This document shows, in pieces, positions 15,463 through 23,142 of a DNA stretch of 51,924 bases. The stretch is from Cupriavidus pauculus (lineage in GTDB: Bacteria > Pseudomonadota > Gammaproteobacteria > Burkholderiales > Burkholderiaceae), in assembly GCF_008801835.1 (NCBI RefSeq), contig NZ_VZOW01000039.1:1-51924 (forward strand). The letters are read 5' to 3'. Position 1 is the stretch's first letter; each line of letters opens with the position of its first letter. The position numbers and the translations under genes are program-made. Under the pieces are notes generated by a model. The model searched no databases, had not been told where the DNA came from, and saw only the letters and a program-made list of their open reading frames with translations.

Positions 15463-15861
15463 CTACTTCTGATCCGCGAACCACGCGGCCATGCCGATGA
15501 TTTCCGTATCGCTGTAGCCCTTGGCGATCTGCGGCATCACGGTGCCCGGGCGCTTGCCAAGCTTGTAATCGAGCATCAGCTCGACCAGATCGGCCTGCGA
15601 CCGGCCGGCCAGACGCGGCACGGGACTGCCAGCAGGCGGGCGACCGTCGGGGCCGTGGCAGACCGCGCACGATGCGGCCTGATTGCGCGCCTGCTCCACC
15701 CGCGCGCGCTGGGCTTCGATCGTCAGCTTTCCGGAATCCGCCGGACCGGCCGTGACGGGGCCGGACGCGGCGGGCTGCGCAAGCAACGGCGCGGCGCATA
15801 GCCCCACGGCGAGAGCAACCATCCAGCGGGGGGACAACGGCAATCGCAATGGGGCTTTCAT
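15463..15861 (-). CDS. cytochrome c subunit of flavocytochrome c sulfide dehydrogenase (FccA/SoxE-like)
   Basis: 132-aa exported monohaem cytochrome c. Signal peptide 1-29 (ending LLAQ), haem site CAVCH at 65-69, axial methionine in GTVMPQIAKGY. Direct linkage to the FAD subunit gene indicates it is the electron-accepting partner. It lies 22 bases downstream of the BON-domain lipoprotein gene, so readthrough from the diaA-dolP transcript is possible. The start at 15861 is set by the signal peptide. Confidence 0.87.
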   Translation of the reverse strand: MKAPLRLPLSPRWMVALAVGLCAAPLLAQPAASGPVTAGPADSGKLTIEAQRARVEQARNQAASCAVCHGPDGRPPAGSPVPRLAGRSQADLVELMLDYKLGKRPGTVMPQIAKGYSDTEIIGMAAWFADQK

Positions 15862-15883
15862 GTGGCTTCCTTTTGTTTCAGTC

Positions 15884-16729
15884 TCAGGGGAGATTGCGTC
15901 CCGGCGGCAGCGCCACCGGCGACGACACCGGCGCGGCGACCGGACTGGTCGTGGCGCCCGACGTGCCCATCGATGCCGGCGCATCGGACGTGACCGGCGC
16001 ATTCGGCTGGCTACCCGGCACCGATTGCACCGGCGCCGGCGTGCCGACCGCCTCGTTGCCGGTATTGCCGTTCTGCGAAGTCGTGGCCTGGTCCAGGCGC
16101 GCGCGCTCTGCTTCGCTTACGTAGTCGAACACCTTGACGACCTTCTGCACGCCGCTGGCATTGCGCGCCACGTCGGTCGCCTTGTCGCCTTCGACGCTGG
16201 TGACCACGCCCATCAGGTACACCACGCTCTTGTCGGTCGTCACCTTGATCGAGTTGGCCGGCACGCCGTCGGCCGTCACCAGCAGTGTTTTCACCTTGCT
16301 GGTCAGATAGGCGTCATTGCTGCGCGTCATGAAGCCAGGCGAAGCGGTGATTTCGATCTCGTTGACCACTTCCCGCGTGTTGGGCAGACCGCGCACGTAT
16401 TTTTCGATCTGCTGCTTGATATCCGCACTGGCGGCTTCACCGGTCAACAGCACCTTGCGGTTGAACACCGAAGTGCTGACGCGCGCCTGGCTGTCGTTGT
16501 AGCGCGAGCTCAAGGTGCTGTCGATTTCCACTTGCAGGCCGCGATCGATGGTCTGCGTGCCGGTCGGGCGGCGGTCGGTCGCCATGACCACGCCCGTGCC
16601 GACCGCGCCGGCCAGTACTGGAAAGCAGCCGGCCAGTTGGGTAGCCGAAACCACCAGGGCGGCCACGGTAATGGCAGTACGCGCGATGCGGGCCGGCGAA
16701 GTCTTGTTCTGATGGGTCACGTTCGTCAT
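15884..16729 (-). CDS. dolP: BON-domain outer-membrane lipoprotein, DolP (YraP) type
   Basis: 281-aa envelope lipoprotein. The signal peptide ends in a lipobox (LAGC, Cys about residue 33). Two BON domains follow (roughly 55-118 and 128-192), then a Pro/Ala/Ser-rich low-complexity tail of about 85 residues, which E. coli DolP lacks. DolP binds anionic phospholipid at the division site and supports outer-membrane integrity. Neighbours diaA, yraN and rsmI reproduce the E. coli order. ATG 16729 is chosen because it starts the lipoprotein signal. Confidence 0.88.
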   Translation of the reverse strand: MTNVTHQNKTSPARIARTAITVAALVVSATQLAGCFPVLAGAVGTGVVMATDRRPTGTQTIDRGLQVEIDSTLSSRYNDSQARVSTSVFNRKVLLTGEAASADIKQQIEKYVRGLPNTREVVNEIEITASPGFMTRSNDAYLTSKVKTLLVTADGVPANSIKVTTDKSVVYLMGVVTSVEGDKATDVARNASGVQKVVKVFDYVSEAERARLDQATTSQNGNTGNEAVGTPAPVQSVPGSQPNAPVTSDAPASMGTSGATTSPVAAPVSSPVALPPGRNLP

Positions 16730-16818
16730 GCGGTGTCTTGGTTGTTCGGATGGATGGCGGAAATGATGCGGGAAACGGACTGCAATGCAAGCGGATTTAC
16801 CTCGCCCGCCGCAGCGCC

Positions 16819-16883
16819 TGTGGATATCGCTGTGGAATACATCGCGAAACCTGTGCATAGCTTGTGGGTAGCCATGTGGATAA
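16819..16883 (-). promoter_or_regulatory. array of DnaA-box-like 9-mers upstream of dolP
   Basis: Five TGTG-initiated 9-mers in the same orientation: TGTGGATAT (16819), TGTGGAATA (16831), TGTGCATAG (16852), TGTGGGTAG (16863), TGTGGATAA (16875). The last is the exact complement of the DnaA box TTATCCACA; the others differ by one or two bases. Spacings of 12, 21, 11 and 12 place them on one face of the helix. The array lies between diaA and dolP. Confidence 0.55.
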
Positions 16884-16919
16884 CCCGGGATAACTTCGGG
16901 CGCGATGTAAGCGTGGCGG

Positions 16920-17507
16920 TCATGCGGTGCCTAAAAGCGCCTCGTCGATGCCATCGCAGAGGCAATGGAGCGTCAGCAAGTGCACTTCCTGAATGCGCGC
17001 GGTCCGGTCGCTCGGCGCGCACAGGTGGATGTCGAATTCGCTGAGCAGCGCGGCGATCTTGCCGCCGCCCTTGCCGGTCAGGGCCACCACGCCCATGTCA
17101 CGCTGGTGCGCGGCCTCGATGGCCGTGATGACGTTGGCGGAATTGCCCGAAGTGGACAGCGCCAGCAGGATATCGCCCGGCTGGCCGAGCGCCTCCACCT
17201 GTTTGGAGAACACCACGGAAAAATCGTAATCGTTGCCGATCGCGGTCAGGATCGAGCTGTCGGTGGTCAGCGCGATGGCCGCCAGTCCGGGGCGTTCGCG
17301 TTCGAAGCGGCCGATCAGTTCTGCCGCAAAATGCTGCGCGTCGGCCGCGGAGCCGCCGTTGCCGCACACCAGGATCTTGTTCCCGCTGGTCAACGCAGCC
17401 ACCATCCGCTCGACCGCCGCATCGATATGCGGCGCCATCAGCGAAGCGGCCAGCCGCTTGGTGTCGGCGCTGTCCAGGAAATGTTGTTCGATACTTTCAA
17501 TACTCAT
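16920..17507 (-). CDS. diaA: DiaA-type SIS-domain protein (DnaA initiator-associating / GmhA family)
   Basis: 195-aa SIS (sugar isomerase) domain protein with the characteristic CGNGGSAADAQHF at 48-60. The family includes phosphoheptose isomerase GmhA and the replication factor DiaA. Length and the E. coli-like neighbourhood (rsmI, yraN, diaA, dolP) favour DiaA, which binds DnaA and promotes its assembly at oriC. A GmhA-like role remains possible. I use ATG 17507; a short upstream extension in frame adds seven residues without similarity. Confidence 0.82.
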   Translation of the reverse strand: MSIESIEQHFLDSADTKRLAASLMAPHIDAAVERMVAALTSGNKILVCGNGGSAADAQHFAAELIGRFERERPGLAAIALTTDSSILTAIGNDYDFSVVFSKQVEALGQPGDILLALSTSGNSANVITAIEAAHQRDMGVVALTGKGGGKIAALLSEFDIHLCAPSDRTARIQEVHLLTLHCLCDGIDEALLGTA

Positions 17508-17537
17508 GGTCAGGTGACATCTGCACAATCCCGCGCA

Positions 17538-17945
17538 TTATGACGCAGCGTCCGGCGCGTCGTTGTGCATCGACGTCAGGTCGAATGCGTTGGGCAGCCA
17601 CTCCAGCCGGCCCGGCTCCAGCGCCACGACATCCACGCGGCACGGCGGCACGTGATCGAGCGAGGCCAGGTAATGCGCGGCCGCATGGAGCACGCGCCGC
17701 TGCTTGGCCGGCGTGATGCTTTGCGCGGCCCCGCCAAACCCGCGACCGCGGCGCTGGCGCACTTCGACAAATACCAGCGTCTGGTCCCGCGCGCGCATGA
17801 TCAGGTCGATCTCGCCGCCTTTGCAGCGATAATTGCGCACGACCGGCGCCAGGCCCTGCCGCTTCAGGTAGGCCAGCGCCCGGTCCTCGGCCAGCGCGCC
17901 CTTTGCCGTAGTGGTTGGCGTGGTGGTTTTGAATGAGCGATTCAA
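17538..17945 (-). CDS. yraN: UPF0102/YraN family endonuclease-like protein
   Basis: 135-aa protein of the YraN family, which has a restriction-endonuclease-like fold. The conserved elements are G..AED.A..YL near the N-terminus, YRCKGGEIDLI (catalytic-type Glu-X-Asp) and LVFVEVRQR. Its biochemical role is not settled. It starts 15 bases from the divergent rsmI start, so the two probably share a control region, and it is followed by diaA. Confidence 0.92.
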   Translation of the reverse strand: MNRSFKTTTPTTTAKGALAEDRALAYLKRQGLAPVVRNYRCKGGEIDLIMRARDQTLVFVEVRQRRGRGFGGAAQSITPAKQRRVLHAAAHYLASLDHVPPCRVDVVALEPGRLEWLPNAFDLTSMHNDAPDAAS

Positions 17946-17960
17946 TGGAAGTTCTCAAGC

Positions 17961-18884
17961 ATGAGTGACTGGACCCAGTTGGCCACCGGCCAGACCTATC
18001 CGCCCGCCACGCTGTACGTGGTGGCCACGCCAATCGGCAACGTCGCGGACCTTTCGCTGCGGGCGCTGCATGTACTGGGTCTGGTCGATGCCATCGCATG
18101 CGAGGACACGCGCAACACCGGCCAGTTGCTGAGCCGCGTGGGCGTGCAACGTCCACTGGTGGCGGTTCACGAACACAACGAGCGCGAGGCTGCCGTCCGG
18201 ATCGTCGAACGGCTGGCTGCGGGCGAGCGCATTGCCTATGTATCGGACGCGGGCACGCCGGGCATTTCCGACCCCGGTGCGCGGCTGGTGGAGGCGGTGC
18301 GCGCAGCCGGCTTGCGCGTGACGCCGCTGCCCGGGCCCAGCGCGGCCGTCACGGCGCTTTCCGTGGCGGGCGACATGCTCGAGGCTGGCGGCGGGCGTTT
18401 TACCTTCGTCGGGTTTCTGCCCGGCAAGGCCAAGGCGCGCAACGACGCGATCGCGCACTGCGCCGCGCTCGATCACGCCTGGATCCTTTACGAAGCGCCG
18501 CATCGCATTGCGGACACGCTGGCGGCGCTGGCCGAAGCGTTGCCCGAATCGCGGCGGATCCTGATCGGACGCGAACTGACCAAGCTGTTCGAGGAAACGC
18601 CGGTGATGCGCGTGGCCGACGCGCCGGCGTGGCTGGCGGCGGAGCCGACGCGCGGCAAAGGTGAATTCGTGCTTGTCATCGAAGGGGCGAGCCGCGCCGA
18701 GGGCAGCGACGCCGACGCGCCCGACGCCGAGGCGGCGCGCGTGCTGAAGCTGCTGCTGGCCGAACTGCCAGCCAAGCGCGCCGCGAAGCTGGCGTCGGCC
18801 ATCACGGGCGCCAAGACCGATGCGCTCTACAAGCTGGCGCTGGCGCAACGCACGGACGGCGAGGCGGACGCGGACCACGACTGA
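17961..18884 (+). CDS. rsmI: 16S rRNA 2'-O-ribose C1402 methyltransferase
   Basis: Methylates the ribose of C1402 in the decoding centre of 16S rRNA. The 307-aa protein belongs to the tetrapyrrole-methylase fold: VVATPIGNVADLSLRAL, CEDTRNTG, YVSDAGTPGISDPG and LPGPSA are all present, followed by the RsmI C-terminal domain. The start is supported by GGAAG upstream, which overlaps the start of the divergent yraN. A hairpin ends the unit. Confidence 0.96.
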   Translation: MSDWTQLATGQTYPPATLYVVATPIGNVADLSLRALHVLGLVDAIACEDTRNTGQLLSRVGVQRPLVAVHEHNEREAAVRIVERLAAGERIAYVSDAGTPGISDPGARLVEAVRAAGLRVTPLPGPSAAVTALSVAGDMLEAGGGRFTFVGFLPGKAKARNDAIAHCAALDHAWILYEAPHRIADTLAALAEALPESRRILIGRELTKLFEETPVMRVADAPAWLAAEPTRGKGEFVLVIEGASRAEGSDADAPDAEAARVLKLLLAELPAKRAAKLASAITGAKTDALYKLALAQRTDGEADADHD

Positions 18885-18893
18885 AAACAAAAA

Positions 18894-18921
18894 CGGCATG
18901 ACCACGCTCGTGATCATGCCG
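18894..18921 (+). terminator. hairpin after rsmI
   Basis: CGGCATGA/TCATGCCG with an inner CAC/GTG extension (one mismatch) and a 4-base loop starts nine bases after the stop. The downstream T-run is weak, while an A-run precedes it, so it may act in both directions for rsmI and the convergent rlpA. Confidence 0.55.
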
Positions 18922-19005
18922 CTTGAGAAAATTCTTATCAGGAAGAGACGTTGCTGGCTGGGACAGGCGAGGTCGAGAAATCGGATCTGACCTGGCCGCA
19001 TCGCC

Positions 19006-19740
19006 TTACTTGCGCTTGTACTTGGTGGTGGACTTGCCAGCCTTCGACCTTGCCTTGGACTTGGCCGGCACCAGCGAGTTGGCGGTATCGGGCAGGCTGA
19101 CGTCGTCGGCGCCGCTGCCGTCACCGGCTTCCGCCCCGCCGGCCTCGATGTTCGGGCCAAGCGCGGCGACTTCCGTACGCGAGAGACGGCGGATTTCCAC
19201 CTGCGTGGCGCCGTGGTCGACAAAGCTCAGGCGCTTTGCCGCCGCGTAGGACAGATCGAGGATCCGGTTGCCGTGATACGGGCCGCGGTCATTGATGCGG
19301 ACCACCGCCACCTTGTTGTTGCGCAGGTTGCGCACCAGCACCCAGCTATCGAGCGGCAGCGTCGGATGGGCGGCCGTCATGGCGCGCATGTCGAAGCGCT
19401 CGCCGTTGGCGGTCTTGCGCCCGTGGAAGCCCTTGCCGTACCACGATGCCGTGCCGCGCTGCTCGAACGTACCCATGTCAGCGCGCAGACCGTCGATGGA
19501 CGGCTGGGTCGGCGTGTTGTCGTCTTGCCAGCCGAAAAGATTCCAGTTGCCGCGATCGTCGGTGCGGTCGGCCGGCGTGGCAGCCTTGCCCGTCAGCGCC
19601 CGGGTGGACTTGGTGGAAATAGCGCCGCTAGTCGATGCGGTCTCGGTGTCGCTGCCCGGGGGCGTCGCGCACGCGGCCAAAGCCAGCGCAGACACGATGA
19701 TCGCGCACTGACGAAGGAAGCGGTTGGAGCCGGGCGCCAT
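19006..19740 (-). CDS. rlpA: septal-ring lytic transglycosylase RlpA
   Basis: 244-aa outer-membrane lipoprotein. The signal peptide ends in LALAAC (Cys about 24). The RlpA double-psi beta-barrel domain is clear: GTASWYGKGFHGRKTANGE, then LPLDSWVLVRNL and VVRINDRGPYHGNRILDLS. RlpA proteins cleave denuded glycan strands at the septum. No SPOR domain follows; the C-terminus is a Lys/Arg-rich tail (KSKARSKAGKS). I prefer ATG 19740 because it gives a normal lipoprotein signal; ATG 19782 would add 14 residues. Neither start has a strong ribosome binding site. Confidence 0.88.
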   Translation of the reverse strand: MAPGSNRFLRQCAIIVSALALAACATPPGSDTETASTSGAISTKSTRALTGKAATPADRTDDRGNWNLFGWQDDNTPTQPSIDGLRADMGTFEQRGTASWYGKGFHGRKTANGERFDMRAMTAAHPTLPLDSWVLVRNLRNNKVAVVRINDRGPYHGNRILDLSYAAAKRLSFVDHGATQVEIRRLSRTEVAALGPNIEAGGAEAGDGSGADDVSLPDTANSLVPAKSKARSKAGKSTTKYKRK

Positions 19741-20066
19741 CTCGCGCGCGGCCCCGGGACGGAATAGGGGCAGACTGAGCATGGCGCGCAGTCTATCATC
19801 GGTCGTTTTAAGCTAGTGCCTTGATTTTGTTACGAAATCTAAAGAAACGGCGACGAATTCCCCGCAATCCACCGCTACACAAGGGATTGCGCCGATTACC
19901 CTGCCATCGCTGAGGTGCGGCGGATACTTAACTTTCAGATTCTTCTCACGCACGATTCAAACGTTTCGCGGCCGAGTAGGCGCAGCATCGAGGGCTACAA
20001 TGGCCCACCCACGGCGCACCGCGTTCCCCGCCGGAACCGACGCGAAAAATGCAGATTGAGCCGCAA

Positions 20067-20717
20067 ATGAAAGTCATCCTCATCCCCGTCACGCCCTTCC
20101 AGCAAAACTGCTCGCTGTTGATCGACGAGACCACGCAACGCGCCGCGGTGTGCGATCCCGGCGGCGACCTGAACCGCATCACCGCCGCGCTGGAAGAAAA
20201 CGGCGTCACGCTCGAAAAGATCTTTCTGACGCATGGTCATGTGGACCACTGCGCGGGTGCGGCGGCGCTGGCACGGCAGTTCGACGTGCCGATCGAGGGC
20301 CCGCACGAGGACGAGCGCTTCTGGATCGAGCAACTGCCCGAGCAGACGCGCCGCTTCGGTTTTGGTCATGCGGAAGTGTTCGAGCCGAACCGCTGGCTCG
20401 ACAACGGTGACACGGTGACGTTCGGCAATGAAACGCTCGAGGTCTACCACTGCCCGGGCCACACGCCGGGGCACGTGGTGTTTTTTTCGCGCGCAAACCG
20501 GCTGGCAATCGTGGGAGACGTGCTGTTTGCCGGGTCGATCGGCCGCACCGACTTTCCGCGCGGCAACCATGCGGACCTGATCCGCTCCATCCGCACGCGT
20601 TTGTGGCCGCTTGGCGAAGATGTGACATTCGTGCCCGGCCACGGCCCGGTGTCCACGTTTGGCGACGAACGTCGCAGCAATCCTTTCGTGGCCGACCACC
20701 TGATCGACGCAGCCTAA
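20067..20717 (+). CDS. ycbL: YcbL-type metallo-beta-lactamase-fold hydrolase (glyoxalase II-like)
   Basis: 216-aa metal hydrolase. It has THGHVDHCAG, the HCPGHTPGHVVFF histidine, VGDVLF and the final metal ligand in VPGHGP, as in E. coli YcbL, which it matches almost throughout (PVTPFQQNCSL, RTDFPRGNH, NPF). YcbL hydrolyses S-lactoylglutathione-like thioesters. ATG 20067 matches the family start; ATG 20049 is also possible. Four bases separate it from the next gene. Confidence 0.9.
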   Translation: MKVILIPVTPFQQNCSLLIDETTQRAAVCDPGGDLNRITAALEENGVTLEKIFLTHGHVDHCAGAAALARQFDVPIEGPHEDERFWIEQLPEQTRRFGFGHAEVFEPNRWLDNGDTVTFGNETLEVYHCPGHTPGHVVFFSRANRLAIVGDVLFAGSIGRTDFPRGNHADLIRSIRTRLWPLGEDVTFVPGHGPVSTFGDERRSNPFVADHLIDAA

Positions 20718-20721
20718 AGCG

Positions 20722-21366
20722 ATGGCAAAGAAGCAAGCGCCCGACACCCGGCCGGAAATTTACGTCAGTACCGATGTGGAGGCCGACGGACCGATTCCGG
20801 GCCCGCATTCGATGCTGTCGTTTGCATCGGCCGCAATGCTGGCGGACAAGACCGTGGTGGCGACGTTTTCGGCCAATCTGGAAACACTGCCCGGCGCGGC
20901 GGGACATCCGGTGCAGATGCAATGGTGGAAAACGCAGCCGGACGCCTGGGCCGCCTGCCGTCGGGATCTGGAACGGCCGGAAGACGTCATGCCGCGCTAT
21001 GTCGAATGGGTGGAGAGTCTTCCTGGCAAGCCCGTGTTCGTCGCGTTTCCGGCCGGCTTCGATTTCACCTGGATGTTCTGGTACATGATGCGTTTCGCGG
21101 GCCGGTCGCCGTTTGGCTGGGCCGCGCTCGATATCAAGACGCTCGGTTTTGCCCTGACGGGACGCCCCTATCGCAAGTCCGTGAAAGCCGCATTTCCGCC
21201 GCATTGGCACGATCCGCTGCCGCATACCCATGTCGCGCTGGACGACGCACTGGAACAGGGGGCGTTGTTCTGCAACATGCTGGCCGAGTTGCGCGCCCGC
21301 GAGGGCCGGCTGGCAAACCTTTCAGACGCATCCGGCGCCCCGGGCAACGCTGCGGCGCCGGAGTGA
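20722..21366 (+). CDS. RNase H-fold 3'-5' exonuclease-like protein
   Basis: 214-aa protein with DEDDh exonuclease signatures: an Asp-X-Glu pair in VSTDVEADGP (Asp18, Glu20), a middle Asp in FPAGFDFTWMFW, and HVALDDALEQG near the C-terminal end of the domain. This pattern resembles DnaQ-like proofreading and RNase T-type nucleases, but the length and Trp-rich core suggest a separate small family. It probably shares a transcript with ycbL. DNA or RNA as substrate cannot be told. The C-terminus is a short Ala/Gly/Pro tail. Confidence 0.75.
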   Translation: MAKKQAPDTRPEIYVSTDVEADGPIPGPHSMLSFASAAMLADKTVVATFSANLETLPGAAGHPVQMQWWKTQPDAWAACRRDLERPEDVMPRYVEWVESLPGKPVFVAFPAGFDFTWMFWYMMRFAGRSPFGWAALDIKTLGFALTGRPYRKSVKAAFPPHWHDPLPHTHVALDDALEQGALFCNMLAELRAREGRLANLSDASGAPGNAAAPE

Positions 21367-21544
21367 GCCCTTGGCGCCGGGATCCGGGGCTGCGTGAGGG
21401 ACGGCCGTCCGTGCGGCACGCCACATGCGCCCGCGCGACAGCAACACCACAATTTTTCGCACGCTCTCCTATAGTGGAATCGTGAAATTGACGGCGTAGG
21501 TCCGTTCGAAACCCCGCGCGACGGTGCGCCGAGGAGGTGTGACC

Positions 21545-21775
21545 ATGCGTTTCCATCCCGATCTACACCTGAAAGACCTGTCCAGCAGACTTCACTGGCC
21601 GCACCGCCCACCCTCACGTGCCGATGTCGTGGCTCATTTCCACTCGGCATCGGAAGACGCCGAAGTCGCCAAGGCACTCATCTATGTCAGCGCCGTCACC
21701 GCGATTGTGTTGCTGGTCGTGCTGGCCGGCATCAGTTTCGGTCAGGAGGCCATGCACTGGCTGGGTGTTGAATAA
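21545..21775 (+). CDS. small single-span membrane protein, unknown
   Basis: 76-aa protein with no recognised family. A His/Pro-containing N-terminal half (HPDLHLKDL, WPHRPPSRADVVAHFHSA) is followed by one hydrophobic helix (about residues 47-68) and a short tail. The start at 21545 is strongly supported by GAGGAGGT eight bases upstream; an earlier in-frame ATG at 21524 precedes that site. A terminator-like hairpin follows. The good ribosome binding site and clean frame argue for a real gene. Confidence 0.65.
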   Translation: MRFHPDLHLKDLSSRLHWPHRPPSRADVVAHFHSASEDAEVAKALIYVSAVTAIVLLVVLAGISFGQEAMHWLGVE

Positions 21776-21813
21776 ACGACGACTCGCCTGAAGCGATTCG
21801 CCTGACTGACCGG

Positions 21814-21837
21814 CCGGCCTCCCTTGCGGGGGGCCGG
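21814..21837 (+). terminator. terminator after small membrane protein
   Basis: A 10-bp stem (CCGGCCTCCC/GGGGGGCCGG, one wobble) with loop TTGC is followed by the T-rich TTCTATTTT. Confidence 0.75.
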
Positions 21838-21877
21838 TTCTATTTTGGGTGTTGCTTTTTGCGGTGCGGCAAAGGTG

Positions 21878-22237
21878 TCAGGCCAGCAGTGGCGCGACGT
21901 TTTCTGGCGGGCGCCCGATCACCGCGCGATGGTCGCGCACGACCACGGGACGCTGCAGCAGGATGGGATTGTCCGCCACGGCGGCAAGCAGCTCGGCGTC
22001 GGTCAGCCCAGGGTCCGCCAGATCGAGTTCCTTGTAAGCCGTCTCGCCGTCCCGGATCATTTCCCGCACGGGCACGCCCAGCAGGGTGTGAAGTTGCCGC
22101 AGCGTCGACAGCGTCGGCGGCGTCTTCAGATATTCGACGATCTCCACGGTTTCGCCCAGGCGCGGCGCAGCGGCTTCGACAAGCGCCAGCGCCTCACGCG
22201 ATTTCGAGCATCGGGGATTGTGGTAAATCGTGATCAT
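21878..22237 (-). CDS. ArsC-family glutaredoxin-type reductase (YfgD-like)
   Basis: 119-aa protein of the ArsC/Spx thioredoxin-fold family. The redox cysteine is Cys10 in IYHNPRCSKSR. The arginine-containing segment NPILLQRPVVV typical of ArsC is present. No arsR, arsB or other arsenic gene is nearby, so a housekeeping YfgD-like role is as likely as arsenate reduction. Confidence 0.88.
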   Translation of the reverse strand: MITIYHNPRCSKSREALALVEAAAPRLGETVEIVEYLKTPPTLSTLRQLHTLLGVPVREMIRDGETAYKELDLADPGLTDAELLAAVADNPILLQRPVVVRDHRAVIGRPPENVAPLLA

Positions 22238-22515
22238 GACGGCTTCCTCCTGCCTGCGTTAGATATCCCGGCACTATATACAACGGCTCGCCGGCTCTGA
22301 CGAGGCCGCGCGGCGGAAAACGCGGCAAGGACCCCAGGTCGGACCCGTCGCTATGTCCGCCTGCCAGGGGGCGTAGTCAGGGCCGTCGCTCTGGCGCGTT
22401 AATGAGGTCGCTCGGCAGTCAAGTCCGCCACTCATCGTCAATATCCCCTTTTCGGCGGTGGATTGGCACAGGCGAAGCGGGCATGTATCGTGCGTAGCGT
22501 GGCTGTCCATTCACC

Positions 22516-23142
22516 ATGGTGGCCGGCATCGTGCCGGAACCGCTTTCTGCCGAACATAACGTGTCCGATTCTTCTTCACCTGCCACCCGCGCGCCGTACC
22601 GGCTGCGCGACGCAACCCCTGCCGATGTCCCCGCGATCCAGGCGATTTACGCTCACCACGTCCAGCACGGACGCGCATCGTTTGAAGAAGTCGCGCCAAC
22701 CGTGGACGACATGCAGTTGCGCTTTGCCGAAGTCCTCCGCAAAGGGCTGCCTTATATCGTGGCCGAACGCGACGGCAGGATCCTCGGCTATGCCTATGCA
22801 TCGAGCTACCGCGCGCGCAGCGCCTATCGCTTCGCCATCGAGGATTCGATCTACATCGACCATCGCCACACCGGCGAAGGACTGGGTCGTGCGCTGCTCG
22901 CGGAGTTGATCACGCGCTGCGAAGAGGGCCCCTGGCGCCAGATGGTGGCGGTCGTGGCGATGACTTCCACTGGCGAGGGTGCCGGGTCCGTCGCCGTGCA
23001 CGAGCGTCTGGGCTTTCGCACCGTTGGCCGGCTGGAATCGGTCGGCCTCAAGCACGGCGAATGGATCGATACCTTGCTGATGCAGCGACCGCTCGGCGCA
23101 GGCAACGCCACGGTTCCCCACCCTGACGAACTACGCCAGTAA
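22516..23142 (+). CDS. GNAT N-acetyltransferase, phosphinothricin acetyltransferase-like
   Basis: 208-aa acetyl-CoA-dependent acyltransferase. It starts the domain with YRLRDATPADVPAIQAIYAHHV and carries ASFEEVAPT, GYAYASSYR, the acetyl-CoA loop HRHTGEGLGRALLAEL and HERLGFRTVGRLESVGLKHG. These are typical of the PAT/MddA group that acetylates phosphinothricin, methionine sulfoximine or similar amino-acid analogues. The start is uncertain: ATG 22516 or GTG 22561, neither with a clear ribosome binding site. Its 3' end overlaps the convergent azoR by 12 bases. Confidence 0.85.
   Translation: MVAGIVPEPLSAEHNVSDSSSPATRAPYRLRDATPADVPAIQAIYAHHVQHGRASFEEVAPTVDDMQLRFAEVLRKGLPYIVAERDGRILGYAYASSYRARSAYRFAIEDSIYIDHRHTGEGLGRALLAELITRCEEGPWRQMVAVVAMTSTGEGAGSVAVHERLGFRTVGRLESVGLKHGEWIDTLLMQRPLGAGNATVPHPDELRQ

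Noticed and set aside
16819..16883. DnaA-box array as the chromosomal origin
   Set aside because: No dnaA, dnaN or rpmH nearby, no AT-rich unwinding element; a secondary DnaA site is the more modest reading.
22274..22510. 78-codon minus-strand frame upstream of the ArsC-like gene
   Set aside because: No ribosome site, no recognisable features; the spacer looks non-coding.
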